Shown here: one piece after another, positions 37,121-47,999 of the stretch | Layout: each line of letters begins with the position of its first letter | How positions within the stretch are numbered: position 1 is the first letter of the stretch | From: Mactra quadrangularis | Taxonomy: Eukaryota > Mollusca > Bivalvia > Venerida > Mactridae | Length of the DNA stretch: 64,000 nt | Assembly: GCA_025267735.1 (NCBI GenBank) | Contig: CM046295.1 | Span: 11,977,167-12,041,166 of the forward strand | Reading direction: 5' to 3' | The notes under the pieces: generated by a model | Databases searched by the model: none | Told to the model about the DNA's origin: nothing | Seen by the model: only the letters and a program-made list of their open reading frames with translations | Program-made: the position numbers and the translations under genes

Positions 37121-37901
37121 TAGTGCTGCAACGATTCTCCGGAAAGTCGATTCAATGCGATTCGGGTTTTGTTTTCGATTCGATTTTCTTCGATTCGATT
37201 TTTTTATTAATACAATTTACTAGAAATATGCATTTATACATATATTTGAGCTTAAAACTAAATAATAGTAATTAAATAAAATTGTTAATAAAATGTGATA
37301 ACACGAAACTCGAAAATCTGATAATTGATATTTGCTTTATTCAAGTACAAAAAGTATTGGGTACGAATGTAAAGGTCGCGAAAATGTATTATTAATGTAA
37401 TATCGACTTAAAACGTAAAAACAGCATGGATCATAAATTGTAGAAAGATGCAATTCGTGGTATACTATTGTACATATTAGTTAAACATACACTGTACATG
37501 CAAAACTATTTAAATTTGAATAAACTAACAACAAAACTTGGCTTGCTTATGCGGAGCCTAAAATCTTCCAGTTTGGCAGAACAGGTAAAATTCAATCACA
37601 CCGACCCAATTGGCGGAGGATCGGGGCATATACTATAGAATGTATATTTGTAACAGAGTTTCCAATCATGCTACATAAAATCGTAATGGTAACAGAAATG
37701 TAACAAAGTGAAACCCAGTTTCACTGTCAATGACACAACGTATACTTTGACATTTAGGCACGCCTTTGTTTTAACGTTATAACTGATGTAGACACTTATA
37801 AAAGTCAGTATCGAATCGAAACTCGCGGGTCCCGAATCGAAATCGAATCGGCACCCTTGCAATCGAGTTTCGATGTATCGAATCGAATCGTTGCAGCCCT
37901 A
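37121..37901. mobile_element. hAT-type MITE with TAGGGCTGCAACGATTC ends
   Basis: The left end TAGTGCTGCAACGATTC and right end (complement TAGGGCTGCAACGATTC) form TIRs. GATTCGATTC-type repeats lie just inside both ends. The flanks GTATCGAG (37113-37120) and GTATCGAA (37902-37909) are an 8-bp target duplication with one mismatch. The TIR sequence and 8-bp duplication fit known hAT elements. No transposase frame is present. Confidence 0.85.
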
Positions 37902-38479
37902 GTATCGAATCTCTACACAGTGCTGCTACACGTACACACTATAATATCCTTCTTATAAAATTTTCACAAATATCGCTTACTGCAAGCTTAATGTATAGAT
38001 TCTTATCTAGTACGTATAATTTTTAACTGGTAGAACAATTTTTGAGAGATTTCATCTAAGTTATCATATTGACTCTAGTGTCATAAACCATTCATAGACA
38101 TGAGATAGAACTTTCATGATTATAACAAATATTCCAGTACTGATAAAACTGTTTTCTACTTTTTGTAGCTATTTGTTTAACTAGATTTTTAACTTCAGAA
38201 GCCTTCTTATTCTATGGAATACTTTTTTCTGTGTATGATAATATTGATGGTTAATACAATTGTATTCACAAATGTATTTCCCTTTAAATATATTTCGTCT
38301 AGCACGACCAACTCTGATACAGTAACAATGCCATCTGTCTGCCTAAATCATTAATTAACATATTACTGCAGCTCGTCGTGTCACTAAAAAATCAAGATTC
38401 GAACATATACCACCGATCTTAAAAAACCCTCTCCGTGGACAATCTCCAATTTACATGTAACTTATCAGAAAACATGTGT

Positions 38480-38620
38480 TGTTCCAAATTACAGAGCAGC
38501 GACATACTATGATAGGAGTTTCATGATCACAACTCCAAGACTATGGAATGCTCGCCCATCCGTATTGAGCGAGAAAACACCACCAGTTTTTTTAAAAAGT
38601 CTGTAAAAAGGCACAATTTT
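38480..38620 (+). mobile_element. Non-LTR retrotransposon, C-terminal remnant
   Basis: From about 38487 one frame reads PNYRAATYYDRSFMITTPRL, then WNARPSV and, further on, FLKSL before a stop. The RS-F-TPRLWN-P-FK pattern is the usual C-terminal tail of reverse transcriptase frames in jockey/CR1-type LINEs. Only about 45 codons are recognisable; upstream sequence from 38380 may be a more worn part. It is a dead fragment. Confidence 0.6.
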
Positions 38621-39245
38621 GGTCAAGCATATGGAAACTAATACTCTTATAAAATGTAAAAATTACAACCCCATCCGCGAAAATCGATAAAATGGTTCGC
38701 TGTACAATACCACCATTTTGGTATCTACTGAACGTATTTCTGATATCCTTAGCATCTACTGACATCGCACAAGTGGTCACACTCAACCAATGAATTACAA
38801 TTATCTTGACATAATGTTATAGATAGCATCGGAATTTCGGATTAACTATTTTTCGATCTGATATTGTAAGTCACTTTGTCGATGCGTGTTATTGAAACAT
38901 GACTATTGAGCTAAACGCTATATATTATCCGGACTGTGTTTAATCGATTCACTGCAAATTGCGTCATGAAGTTATAATAGCAAAGGTCCGTTTAACATGA
39001 CACGTACCACGATCTTATCGTATGTTATCTCCCTTTATGTAGAATTCAACCACGCTTTTTGAAGTATGAATATTGTTCATATAGTTATTTCCCTTTAATT
39101 GTTAAAATTGAGAAATATCCTTCAATGAGAAACTACTTACATGACAGGAAAACCTAGTTTTGTTTCACAACCTGCCAGTTTTTACTTTTGTCTAACTTTT
39201 CATAACATGTTCTTAATGTACTTTGACTTGTTAAGACTCGTATTG

Positions 39246-39540
39246 TGTTATGGATCCTGGAATGAATCCTTGATAGCACATTGGAATTTAATCTAGTTTC
39301 CAGAAGGTGATACAGGTTCGAATCACAATCGGGATGTCTATACCTTCTACGTAAATTTGAAAAATAATGTCGATTTGCCGCTTATAATAAGGCACATGTG
39401 TATGCGGAAATTTTAGAACAAATGGTATGAAATGTAAGTAATCATTATACACAAGTGTCAAGTAGCTGAGATAAGTGTACTAGCATCTTTACAAAAAGAC
39501 CATAGTTGTGTTGACACAGCATTTATCGCAGTTAAACAAA
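39246..39540 (+). mobile_element. Decayed family A SINE (paralogue of 10036-10350)
   Basis: The B-box remnant AGGTTCGAATCAC and the tail TTGTGTTGACACAGCATTTA identify it. Position and orientation match the copy in the 9640 segment, so both descend from one insertion. Confidence 0.6.
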
Positions 39541-39661
39541 TACTATTGTATAGTGCATTATTCCAGTTTCTTTTATGACTTAACCAAAAAATTTACCGGA
39601 ACTAATTTACAGTTAGGTGCACATTATGATCTTAAAAAATGTCGCTTATACTGTTGATATA

Positions 39662-39855
39662 GGCGCATGAGTGGCCGAGTGGTTACTATGTTGGACTGAT
39701 AATCATCGGATAGCCAGTTCCGCATTGGTCCGAATCTCATCCAAAACCTATCCCGCTGCTTGCTTTCAGAAGATCAGCACTTGGAGACCAGAAAGCGGAC
39801 TGGAAAGATATGAATCTAATTAGTAGGAACTCGTTTTACAATCGAGCTTAAATAA
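39662..39855 (+). mobile_element. Family D SINE (paralogue of 10473-10683)
   Basis: The head GAGTGGCCGAGTGGTTAC resembles a Ser/Leu tRNA, with a worn B box (TGGTCCGAATC). The tail is CTCGTTTTACAATCGAGCTT. Confidence 0.6.
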
Positions 39856-40288
39856 AAATATGTAGAAAGCTTATATCAATATGACTAAACTACAAAGGTA
39901 AATAATCGCATTCGTGTATATGTGCCAAAATGTTTAGCTAAATTTGTTAAGTGACAAAACTCAGTCAAAAAGGCTTTGAAAATGACATAAAATGAGTTTC
40001 GTTATTGTGAACTTAAAACAATGAAGATCCTCCACAAATGTATAAGATAGATCATGAATAACTGTTGTCAATGTAATTAAGAAACTAGGGTAGCATTAAG
40101 GTAGGGTCGTCAGAGAGCATTATATGTTGTAACAGAGTTTGTACCATGTAACATTGTAATGAAGTAAATAGCAAATATAATCATATTTCATATAATTTAT
40201 TGTTAAATCATCTACATATACTTTATAATCACAAATTTACATAAAATACGAAAAGCGTGTCATTTCAAACTAAAACGGCCAAGCAAAA

Positions 40289-41193
40289 CTATCTCATCCT
40301 CTGATCAGCAGCGATAGCATCACGTCTATTTGCTGGTCTCACCTGAGCTGGCTCTGGTTGGTTTTCAACAGGTTAAGGGTTAATAACTGGTTGACCTCCA
40401 TCTCAATCAAGTGGTTGGTTAACATTGAGTTCATCATCATCCTGTTTGAGTTCATCTAACAGGTCTGACTGATTATTATGTAATGCGTGAACACGTGCAA
40501 CTTCAATTCTGAAATATAAATAAAGCAGTTAAGTGCAAAATGTGATGAAAGTACATTGAACTATGTACATATATCGGTATTTAACTTCTGTGAACTGCAC
40601 TTTAATTTATGACCTAAATTTGATATCAGGAAATAATAAGTTTAGTTGTATTATAGTTATTGTTGTTTCGATTGTAAAGCAAGCTTTCATAATTTGTATT
40701 AATAACTAAACTCTCGGCAAAGCCCTTACCGATGCTAGGAACTGACCAATAATTATTTAAAAAACGGATCAACGCTGATAATATGTAAAATATTTATCAT
40801 ACCCGGACAGAAACTAAAGGATATTTGTAACATCATGATGAAATAATAAGTAATTGTCAATTTTCACGTAATAAAGGCTGGAATTATATTTCATGGAAAA
40901 TATTATCTTAAGACTTATGGTTATATATTGTCATACTTTACCTTATTTTGTCGTCTTCTGGAATTTTAGTTCCATCAGCCATTAGATCACCAATCTTATT
41001 TTTAATTCTTCCCTTCAGTTGGACATCCGCATAAGTTTCATATAGCTCCTGTGCAGATTGAGACAGTCCATCTGACTTCGACCTAACTTCTTTTAAGATG
41101 TCTGTCCAACTGCAAGGGTGCGCAAGATACGCACTTAAAAAAAGAAGAGTTTCTTCATTGCTGACTTTTACCCTAGATTTCTTCACAATGGTT
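40289..41193 (-). pseudogene. Decayed two-exon gene, Myb/SANT-like protein fragment
   Basis: Exon a is 41193-40942: acceptor TACGTTTCAG|AACC, donor ATAAG|GTAAAG. Exon b is 40508-40289: acceptor ATATTTCAG|AATT, stop TAG. They join in phase 2 to read on with IEVARVHALHNNQSDLLDEL. Exon a has no ATG, so an upstream exon is missing or was displaced by the microsatellite. It shows a tryptophan (CSWTDILKEV) and a DVQLKGRIKNKI helix, weakly like a Myb/SANT fold. Exon b has two stops (TGA at 40405-40403, TAA at 40375-40373), after which the frame continues sensibly (PVENQPEPAQVRPANRRDA) to its end. The TGA looks like a CGA-to-TGA change. It may be a domesticated or dying transposon-linked gene. Confidence 0.55.
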
Positions 41194-41378
41194 CTGAAAC
41201 GTAAAATTATATAAATTTGACCTAACGAAATCGTAACAATTCAACCGATGCTTTCACGGGATAAACAAATGTCCACGACAATAGCAGACGGGCACTGTGA
41301 GACGTTAATACAAAAAAAATTATTAGTATCAATTGAATTTAAGCAATGACTAGTTAGTAATACATTCATTTATTTTTT

Positions 41379-41755
41379 TATATAATATAATATAATATAA
41401 TATAATATAATATAATATAATATAATATAATTTAATATAATTTAATACAATACAATACAATACAATACAATACAATACAATACAATACAATACAATACAA
41501 TACAATACAATACAATACAATACAATACAATACAATACAATACAATACAATACAATACAATACAATACAATACAATACAATACAATACAATACAATACAA
41601 TACAATACAATACAATACAATACAATACAATACAATACAATACAATACAATACAATACAATACAATACAATACAATACAATACAATACAATACAATACAA
41701 TACAATACAATACAATACAATACAATACAATACAATACAATACAATACAATACAA
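41379..41755. repeat. Pentanucleotide microsatellite, (TACAA)62 plus TATAA-type tract
   Basis: 41446-41755 is 62 uninterrupted TACAA units (310 bp). It is preceded by about 65 bp of ATAAT/TATAA units that grade into it. It creates long artificial frames of YCIVL repeats on the minus strand. Purity over 310 bp implies recent expansion or an assembly consensus of a variable tract. Confidence 0.97.
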
Positions 41756-41765
41756 CATAATATAA

Positions 41766-41875
41766 TATATAAGTCAACGTTACATTCCTGCTTCCATTTT
41801 AGATAAGTGTCTTTATATAATATATAAGTCAACGTTACATTCCTGCTTCCATTTTAGATAAGTGTCTTTATATAA
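41766..41875. repeat. 55-bp tandem duplication beside the microsatellite
   Basis: Two near-identical units of 55 bp carry AAGTCAACGTTACATTCC at 41771 and 41826. Identity is almost perfect, so the event is recent. Confidence 0.9.
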
Positions 41876-41889
41876 TAAATTTAGTCAAC

Positions 41890-42494
41890 AGTTACCAGGC
41901 GTGTATCTGGGCCATTTTTTTAGGTTATGCACAAATGCTAGAAGGGTATGAGAGCATGCCCCCTCCCGAAAGTTTTCGCTACATTTGGCCTAGATGCATT
42001 TTGGTAATACTTTTGCCACCGGTTGCATGCTGATTTGACAAGAAACACACTTCGTTCCATTCTATTTTTATATAATCAGCAAATTTTATACGGGTAAATA
42101 AAAAGTGAACATTTTGTATTGAACATAACACTGCATTAACAAGATCGCATTTACTAACTATAGAAACTGTATCACACAATAATGATAATCTCATAGAAAG
42201 TTTACGTACATGAATGACATTGCTAATCGTGGTTTTAATCAACGCATTATTTTCCATATTGAAACAGTCAAATTCTACTTTACATACAAAGATAAAAAAA
42301 TAGCCTAAGATGTCTCTCTCTTTAGTGAGCAAAGGTATCAATCGATTTTTTATGTCAATAGAAAGTTCCCCGTGAATAGCCATAAGGGCCAAATCGCTCG
42401 TACGTCCTGTCGTCATTGTAGACCTATGATTTTTGGAACGATGTTTTAACATCGTTCCAATGGTAACAAGAAAGTATAAGATTACTCTTTTCAC
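41890..42494 (-). pseudogene. hAT/ZMYM1-like transposase C-terminal fragment
   Basis: On the minus strand at about 42450-42327 the frame reads STMTTGRTSDLALMAIHGEL, then SIDIKNRLIPLL. The (M)TxxRxxxLALMxIH pattern is the hAT C-terminal dimerisation region seen in hAT transposases and ZMYM1-like proteins. The open frame continues to 41979 without further recognisable similarity. Downstream GCATGCCCCCTCCCGAAAG (41953-41971) looks like the G/C-rich end common in this hAT group. No DDE catalytic part is present. Confidence 0.5.
42433..42460. repeat. Perfect 13-bp-arm hairpin
   Basis: TTGGAACGATGTT and its exact complement are separated by TT. It overlaps the upstream part of the hAT-like fragment. 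A TIR remnant or a short regulatory hairpin are both possible. Confidence 0.85.
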
Positions 42495-42917
42495 GCTTCA
42501 ACAATTTTCAACATAGACAAAGAGGCGTAGTTCAAGCGTGAAACTCATTAACATATCATTTAAATGTAATACAACGCTGGCTTGTGTTGTCGTTCTTGAA
42601 ACTCTTCAGGTAAAGGGAGGTTACTCTCAGGACATACACATTTTGCAATGGAGACGGGACAACTCAACCCGTAGACAACTCAACCCGTGACAACTGCAAT
42701 GATTACTTGTCGGAGTAAAAAGGGCCTACGATGTTTTTGACAATGCCTGTTATATGCGTAGCATAATTACATCATTCGATAGTAATAAACAATATTAAAT
42801 GATCGTATTATATATTGATACTTATGTCAATACATTAAGGACGATTTTGGTAGTTTTTGTGCGCACCGTTCTGTGCATATCTAAGACATGACGTCAACGT
42901 TACAAATAAGGCAGTGG

Positions 42918-42982
42918 CTAGAGTTACGGTACCGTAACTCTAGACCCAGGTTCTAGAGTTACGGAAGTTCCGTAACTGTAGA
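42918..42982. repeat. Perfect 26-bp palindrome followed by a 31-bp near-palindrome
   Basis: 42918-42943 is a gap-free palindrome centred on GGTACC with arms CTAGAGTTACGGT. 42952-42982 repeats the arm (TCTAGAGTTACGGAA) and its complement with one mismatch. A third GAGTTACGGAAG follows at 43004. The unit GAGTTACGG thus recurs five times in both orientations within 100 bp. Confidence 0.9.
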
Positions 42983-43019
42983 CAACCCTGCCAGGATTGG
43001 CTTGAGTTACGGAAGTCAA

Positions 43020-44900
43020 ATAACATGCGTATGTTTCAACTTTTAAACGTCGAAAAACTTGTTTAAATTCATTATTACTCGAAATGAATAAATATTTACC
43101 GACGTGACTTATCCGATTGTTATTACACCCGCCATTTTGGATATGACTAATACACTTACCGGATGTTTAATATACGGCGATATGACGTTGTCGTCTTCAA
43201 AGTGTCACATTAAAAGTTTACTTGAGCGATTTTAAGTAATAGAGTTTGATTATAATTTGGAATGAATATGTATAATTTTGTACGGAATTTTAAGCAAATA
43301 TTTATAGGAAATAGACGATTCTTAGAGTAATTTTAATTGTGAATAAATTGCAAGTGCAAAACGTTAATTTGACTTAAATTTCGTGAACAAAAATGGGAAT
43401 GTAGCTTGATGCAAAAGAGCTTAGTACTTTGGGGAAAACCTTAAATGAATTGTTAGAAAGTCGATGTTTTGTGAAAAAAATCAGCTTGTCATTCCACACC
43501 AAATCTTTAAAATTTTAACGAAAATATTAACGATCTCGTTAAAAAATACCCATTGATTACCAAAAATGAGAAGTTGTCAGCTCCTTTTGGTTAAAGAAAA
43601 TAGTCCAGAATAATCTTTGGTTTGGTGAGATGGCTGCTGTACATGACCCTAAAATGTGTTGATGAAAATTAATTCTTTAACTGGTTTATTTTGTTTGATA
43701 ATGTAAGATAAACCTTGCCATGAGCAAACCACTTGAGAGGTCTAGTGCTATCCTTTTGTTAAATTCTGTTAATTGATACATAATACATTATTTAACAGGT
43801 AATATACATGATTATCTATTCTTTAACCAAAAAATATGTTCAGGACATCGTTCCTCCAGCACTCCAGTGCTTTGATTAATCATATTATAATGTAAATATA
43901 CGCGTATTGGTTTTGGTAATGATCGACCGTTACGCCAACAATCCCTTAAAGACGTGAACATTATGTTTGTTAAATGTTATTGGAAATCTATTAGAATATT
44001 GAGGTCTATTTAAAAAAAAATAATAAAACACCACTGATTAAATAAATCTAATTTAGAATAAGTGCATATGCTGTTAAAACAATCAAAAGGCTATTATAGA
44101 TTCTTATTCTTTGAAAGTATATGCATTCAATATTATGTACACCTTGATGTTAGTATATTAAACATGTAAGTACTGGAGTACATCTTACTTATAGCAGAAG
44201 CCATGTAAAAATATATGACCAATTGTAAACAAAGGCAGTCCTTTTCCTGAGTATAAGAATATTACCAATTGCCATTGCTTAACCAATGCGGTTGCTTCCC
44301 GTTTTCAATCGTTCTGTTTTGAAAGAAGTTTCAAAGTGGACAAACAGACATAGAAATTAACGTTATCACAGTCAAGTCAAATAATTCTGAACTTGGGTTT
44401 GGCATCATCTTTCTCAGTGTTTTTGGCACATTTACATTTTCGATTGCTGGTATTGAGGTTACGCACGTGCATAAAGTGCGTAATGGCAGATACGCGCCTG
44501 ATAGTTACTGTAGATACACGATACATTTACGACCCACGAGACCCACGTGCCTTGTGATATGACTAGTGCATAGCCAGTTATGAATCTTACTTCTAAATGG
44601 TCGGTTGGCTGGTCGCCATGAATTACTATTTTAGCTTTAGTAACGCGATTTCAAACATTAATGACTTATCAAATATATAGTTTGAGACACTAAGCGTTGT
44701 ATATTTATTCTAAATTTATTTTTTGTTGTAGATGATATGGAAAACCAACATAACTGTCGGGCACAATTATTGATCTTTGTGGTCCCACCCCCACCTGATA
44801 ACAGTAAAGAAATACTTGATTTTTTAACAACATCCTTCATGCTGTATGTGTATTCCCCCCACCAACCTGAAAATGCGGTTGAGTAACTTTGCAGAGGATG
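43020..44900. other. Intergenic, no gene recognised
   Basis: AT-rich with no credible frame or repeat. From about 44900 the sequence becomes paralogous to the 3' flanks of genes 1 and 2. A CpG-containing stretch at 44455-44560 has no identified role. Confidence 0.45.
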
Positions 44901-45348
44901 AAAATAACTTTTATGGAAATGATATTACATTTATAAATATTTATTTGTTACATAGTTATCATATGAAGTAATAAATAACTACAAATCGTTCTTCTGCCAA
45001 GTTTGAATTTTGAATTAAGATCTGATTTTTATTTCATCATTTTTCCATTCTTTTTATGCAGCAATGAAACCATTTGTTTTATGAGAGTGTAAGAGTATAC
45101 TTTTTACACTGTATCACAGCAATCAAAGTAATAGGTTTACACATTGTGGTTACTATAGTAACTAAAACTAACTGAATATTTTCATGATTTAAATTGATAA
45201 ATGAAGATATTTGGAGATTAAATATTCTCTAATATTCATGACGTAACTACATGTATAAACATTACATACCTAATTTATGCTAAGAAAGTCCCGTGACGAC
45301 TTTCCCCAAACCCTTACTAACCCTAACCCGTGACTTTGACTTGGAAAG

Positions 45349-46031
45349 GAATAATAAAATCTGTAATAATATTGTCATGGTAGACACGTGTCATCAATGA
45401 AACGCTCTAGATTAGAATGAATATATTTAGTGGATAGTTAAATGTTAAAATGTCATGAAGTAGATGGGATATTTTTACGTAGTATTTAAAGTGGTTACTG
45501 TCAATTCAAACTTATATTAAAATGCTCGTACGTATTGTTTATTATATGGATGTTACGGTAAAGAGAGTTTAATGTTATATTCAGACTGTTTTACTACTTC
45601 GTATAAACATTTTTTCATTAATTTCTGTGATACTTTTATAACATTACCTGTACCTTTACTACTTCCGGTAGCACCAGTTGTTGTTGTTCTAGTGGTAGAT
45701 GCTGGTTTTCTGGTTTGTTTATCTCTTGATGCTGTTTCCATGGTGTCTTGAAGTCCTGATGAACTTATCAGTCCTGAAGTTAGTATATACAATAAAAAAG
45801 CTGATATGTTAGTATTTCTACTAAAAGGAATAAGAAAATCTGTAATAATATTGTCATGGTAGACAAGTGTCATCAATGAAACGCTCTAGATGAGAAGGAA
45901 TATATTTAGTGGATAGTTAAATGTTGAAATGTCATGAAGTAGATGGGATATATGTACGTAGTATTTAAAGTAGTTACTATCACTTCGAACTTATATTAAA
46001 ATGCTCGTACGTATTGTGTATTATATGGATG
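45349..46031 (-). pseudogene. Tandem-duplicated 3' flank with linker-only exon 2 fragment
   Basis: 45349-45555 and 45833-46031 are direct duplicates of the gene 3 3' flank (shared AATATTGTCATGGTAGACA and GTAGATGGGATAT). Between them, 45556-45832 is a minus-strand piece of exon 2. It begins at the FSRNTNISAFLLYIL segment, runs through the T-rich linker to VVKQSEYNIK, then jumps to the exon's terminal bases. The propeller and coiled coil are absent, so it cannot encode a working protein. Confidence 0.8.
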
Positions 46032-47504
46032 TTACTGTAAAGAGAATACTTGAATGATAGCATTATCATTACTTCCAACAATCAATGTATTCCTATTTTT
46101 ATCATAACATACTGAAAGTGAACACAACACACCATCTTGCTTTGTAATATTTTCTCCTACATAATCACCACATTGACTTAACATGATAAGATTGTTTGAC
46201 GAACAACCACATACAACAACATTACCTAAACCATCAGTACATACTCCAGATGCTCCATCCAATACTTTATCTGAAGACTCCCAACAAAATTTACTATTGA
46301 TATCTAATGTTATTACACCACTTTCACAGTCAACAATATGAATCATACTGTGATCATCACTAATAGTGACGTCATAGATACTAGAGAATTTTTTATTCCC
46401 AGACTTAATTTCAGTAAAGGATTTCAAAGATTTACCCTATAAATTATAAATATGTAATTTTCTATAAGTAGATACAAACATTCTATCATTACATACAGTT
46501 ATACAACTGCATTTATGTTTCATACTAAATGTATTTGTAACAAAAAGTTTATCTTTATATGATACAAACTGTATCATTTTATTATAAATGAAACTACACC
46601 TTCACTCTCTACTCTACACACAGACAGACGTGCAGCATCTAATACTAATGATGAAATAATGTTATAAGTTTTACTATCAACTAATTTTAACTTTTTATTG
46701 TTATAGTCAGTAAGTGCTATACAACTATCATCTACTATACATGATGACCATATATTACATGTTACTCTATCATCAGATTGTTTAATGTTATAGACAGACT
46801 TTTTTACTACTTTGTATAAACCTTATTTCTTTGATTTCTGTGATACTTTTATAACATTACCTGTACATATACTACCTCTGGTAGCACCAGTTGTTGTTGT
46901 TCTAGTGGTGGTAGATGCTGGTTGACTGGTTTGTTTATCTCTTGATGATGTTTCCATGGTGTCTTGATGTCCTGGTGAACTTATCAGTCCTAAAGTTAGT
47001 ACATTTAATAGAAAAGCTAATATGTCAGTATTTCTACTAAAACGTATCATTGGCGTTTGGTTCCCTGTTGATCTTGTCTTAAGATCTTTGCTTCGTTTCA
47101 TTAGTGTTTTACTTAAAATGGCCAAAACAAATTTTTGTGCTAAATTAATTTGTTCAGAAGCGAGGTCGCTCATGTAACGCTTTACATTGGATTTTATGTC
47201 GTTTATTGTCTTGTTGTTTTCAATGATTGCTTGCTTATCTGTGTTGTATTTGGCTTCAAGTTCAGCCAATGTTCGTTCTTCTATTTTATCGATGACGTCG
47301 TTGATTTCTTTCCTGTATTGGTCAATTTTTTCTTTGCACGCTGCTTTGCTCTTTTCATAATCTGTGTCAACCTTATCGCAATCAGTTTCTAATTGATGAA
47401 TATTTTCAACAGTCTTTGTCAAATCATTGTGAATTTTGTTAATATCCTGCTGTAGATTTCTCTCTTTAACATACTGTGGAATATAGTGAGTATCTTCACA
47501 CAAC
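46032..47504 (-). pseudogene. Broken exon 2 of TRIM-like gene 3
   Basis: The acceptor AAATTCAG|GTTG at 47505 is intact and begins with the expected RLCEDTHYIPQYV continuation of a B-box2. The coiled coil and linker stay open to a TAA at 46825-46823 that replaces the CAA of gene 2. Beyond it the propeller is recognisable but has a deletion of about 4 bases near 46585-46600 and a second stop (TAG, 46439-46437, CAA in the paralogues). From 46427 to 46032 the last blades are open again. Its natural exon 1 is probably 56646-56282. A truncated protein of double B-box plus coiled coil could still be made. Confidence 0.85.
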
Positions 47505-47884
47505 CTGAATTTGAAGTATATATATTCTTGATTGAATATGTCATTATTTATAGATGTATATACAAAAAGCGATATTAATGATCAAACGTCTTTTGTGATA
47601 GTGTATAATCACAGTTCTGCAAAGTTGTCACCTCAGTTTACTTTCGTGATGTAATAAAACTTGTATCATAGAGTCACGTGATGTATTTTATATATTATAT
47701 TGGTCAACATTTGAAATAGAGAATCAATTATAGTACAGATAATCGGGACTTTTAATGAAGAATATAACTAAAACAGTTGTTTTTTTACTATAAATTGAAA
47801 GTGTTATAAACTATAAACCAAAATTTTAAATGAAGAAGTAAGGATGGTTTGGTACACAAAGAATTTCGAGTATCGATTGTTTGT

Positions 47885-47940
47885 TTTTTGTTTGTTTGGG
47901 GCTTACGGCGCACCAACACGAAAAGGTCTTATCGCGCCGA
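47885..47940 (-). mobile_element. Family C SINE tail remnant
   Basis: TGTTTGGGGCTTACGGCGCA followed by ACACGAAAAGGTCTTATCGC resembles the complement of the family C tail. It lies just left of the CGTACG element. Confidence 0.45.
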
Positions 47941-47999
47941 ATTCGAGTATCAAAGGGCACAATGGCAATGCACTTTATTAGAAGAAGACTGCTGTGACA

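Larger units (their letters stand above)
38985..40045. repeat. Ancient paralogous segment, copy 2 (pairs with 9640-10880)
   Basis: Collinear with 9640-10880: ACATGACACGTACC, ATTTCCCTTTAATTG, TACATGACAGG, CACAACCTGCCA, then the two SINEs and GACATAAAATGAG. It is shorter through deletions. It lies between gene 2 exon 1 and the broken exon 2 of gene 3. Confidence 0.75.

Noticed and set aside
41350..41832. Long minus-strand frames rich in YCIVL
   Set aside because: They are translations of the TACAA microsatellite; all frames stay open because the repeat contains no stop.
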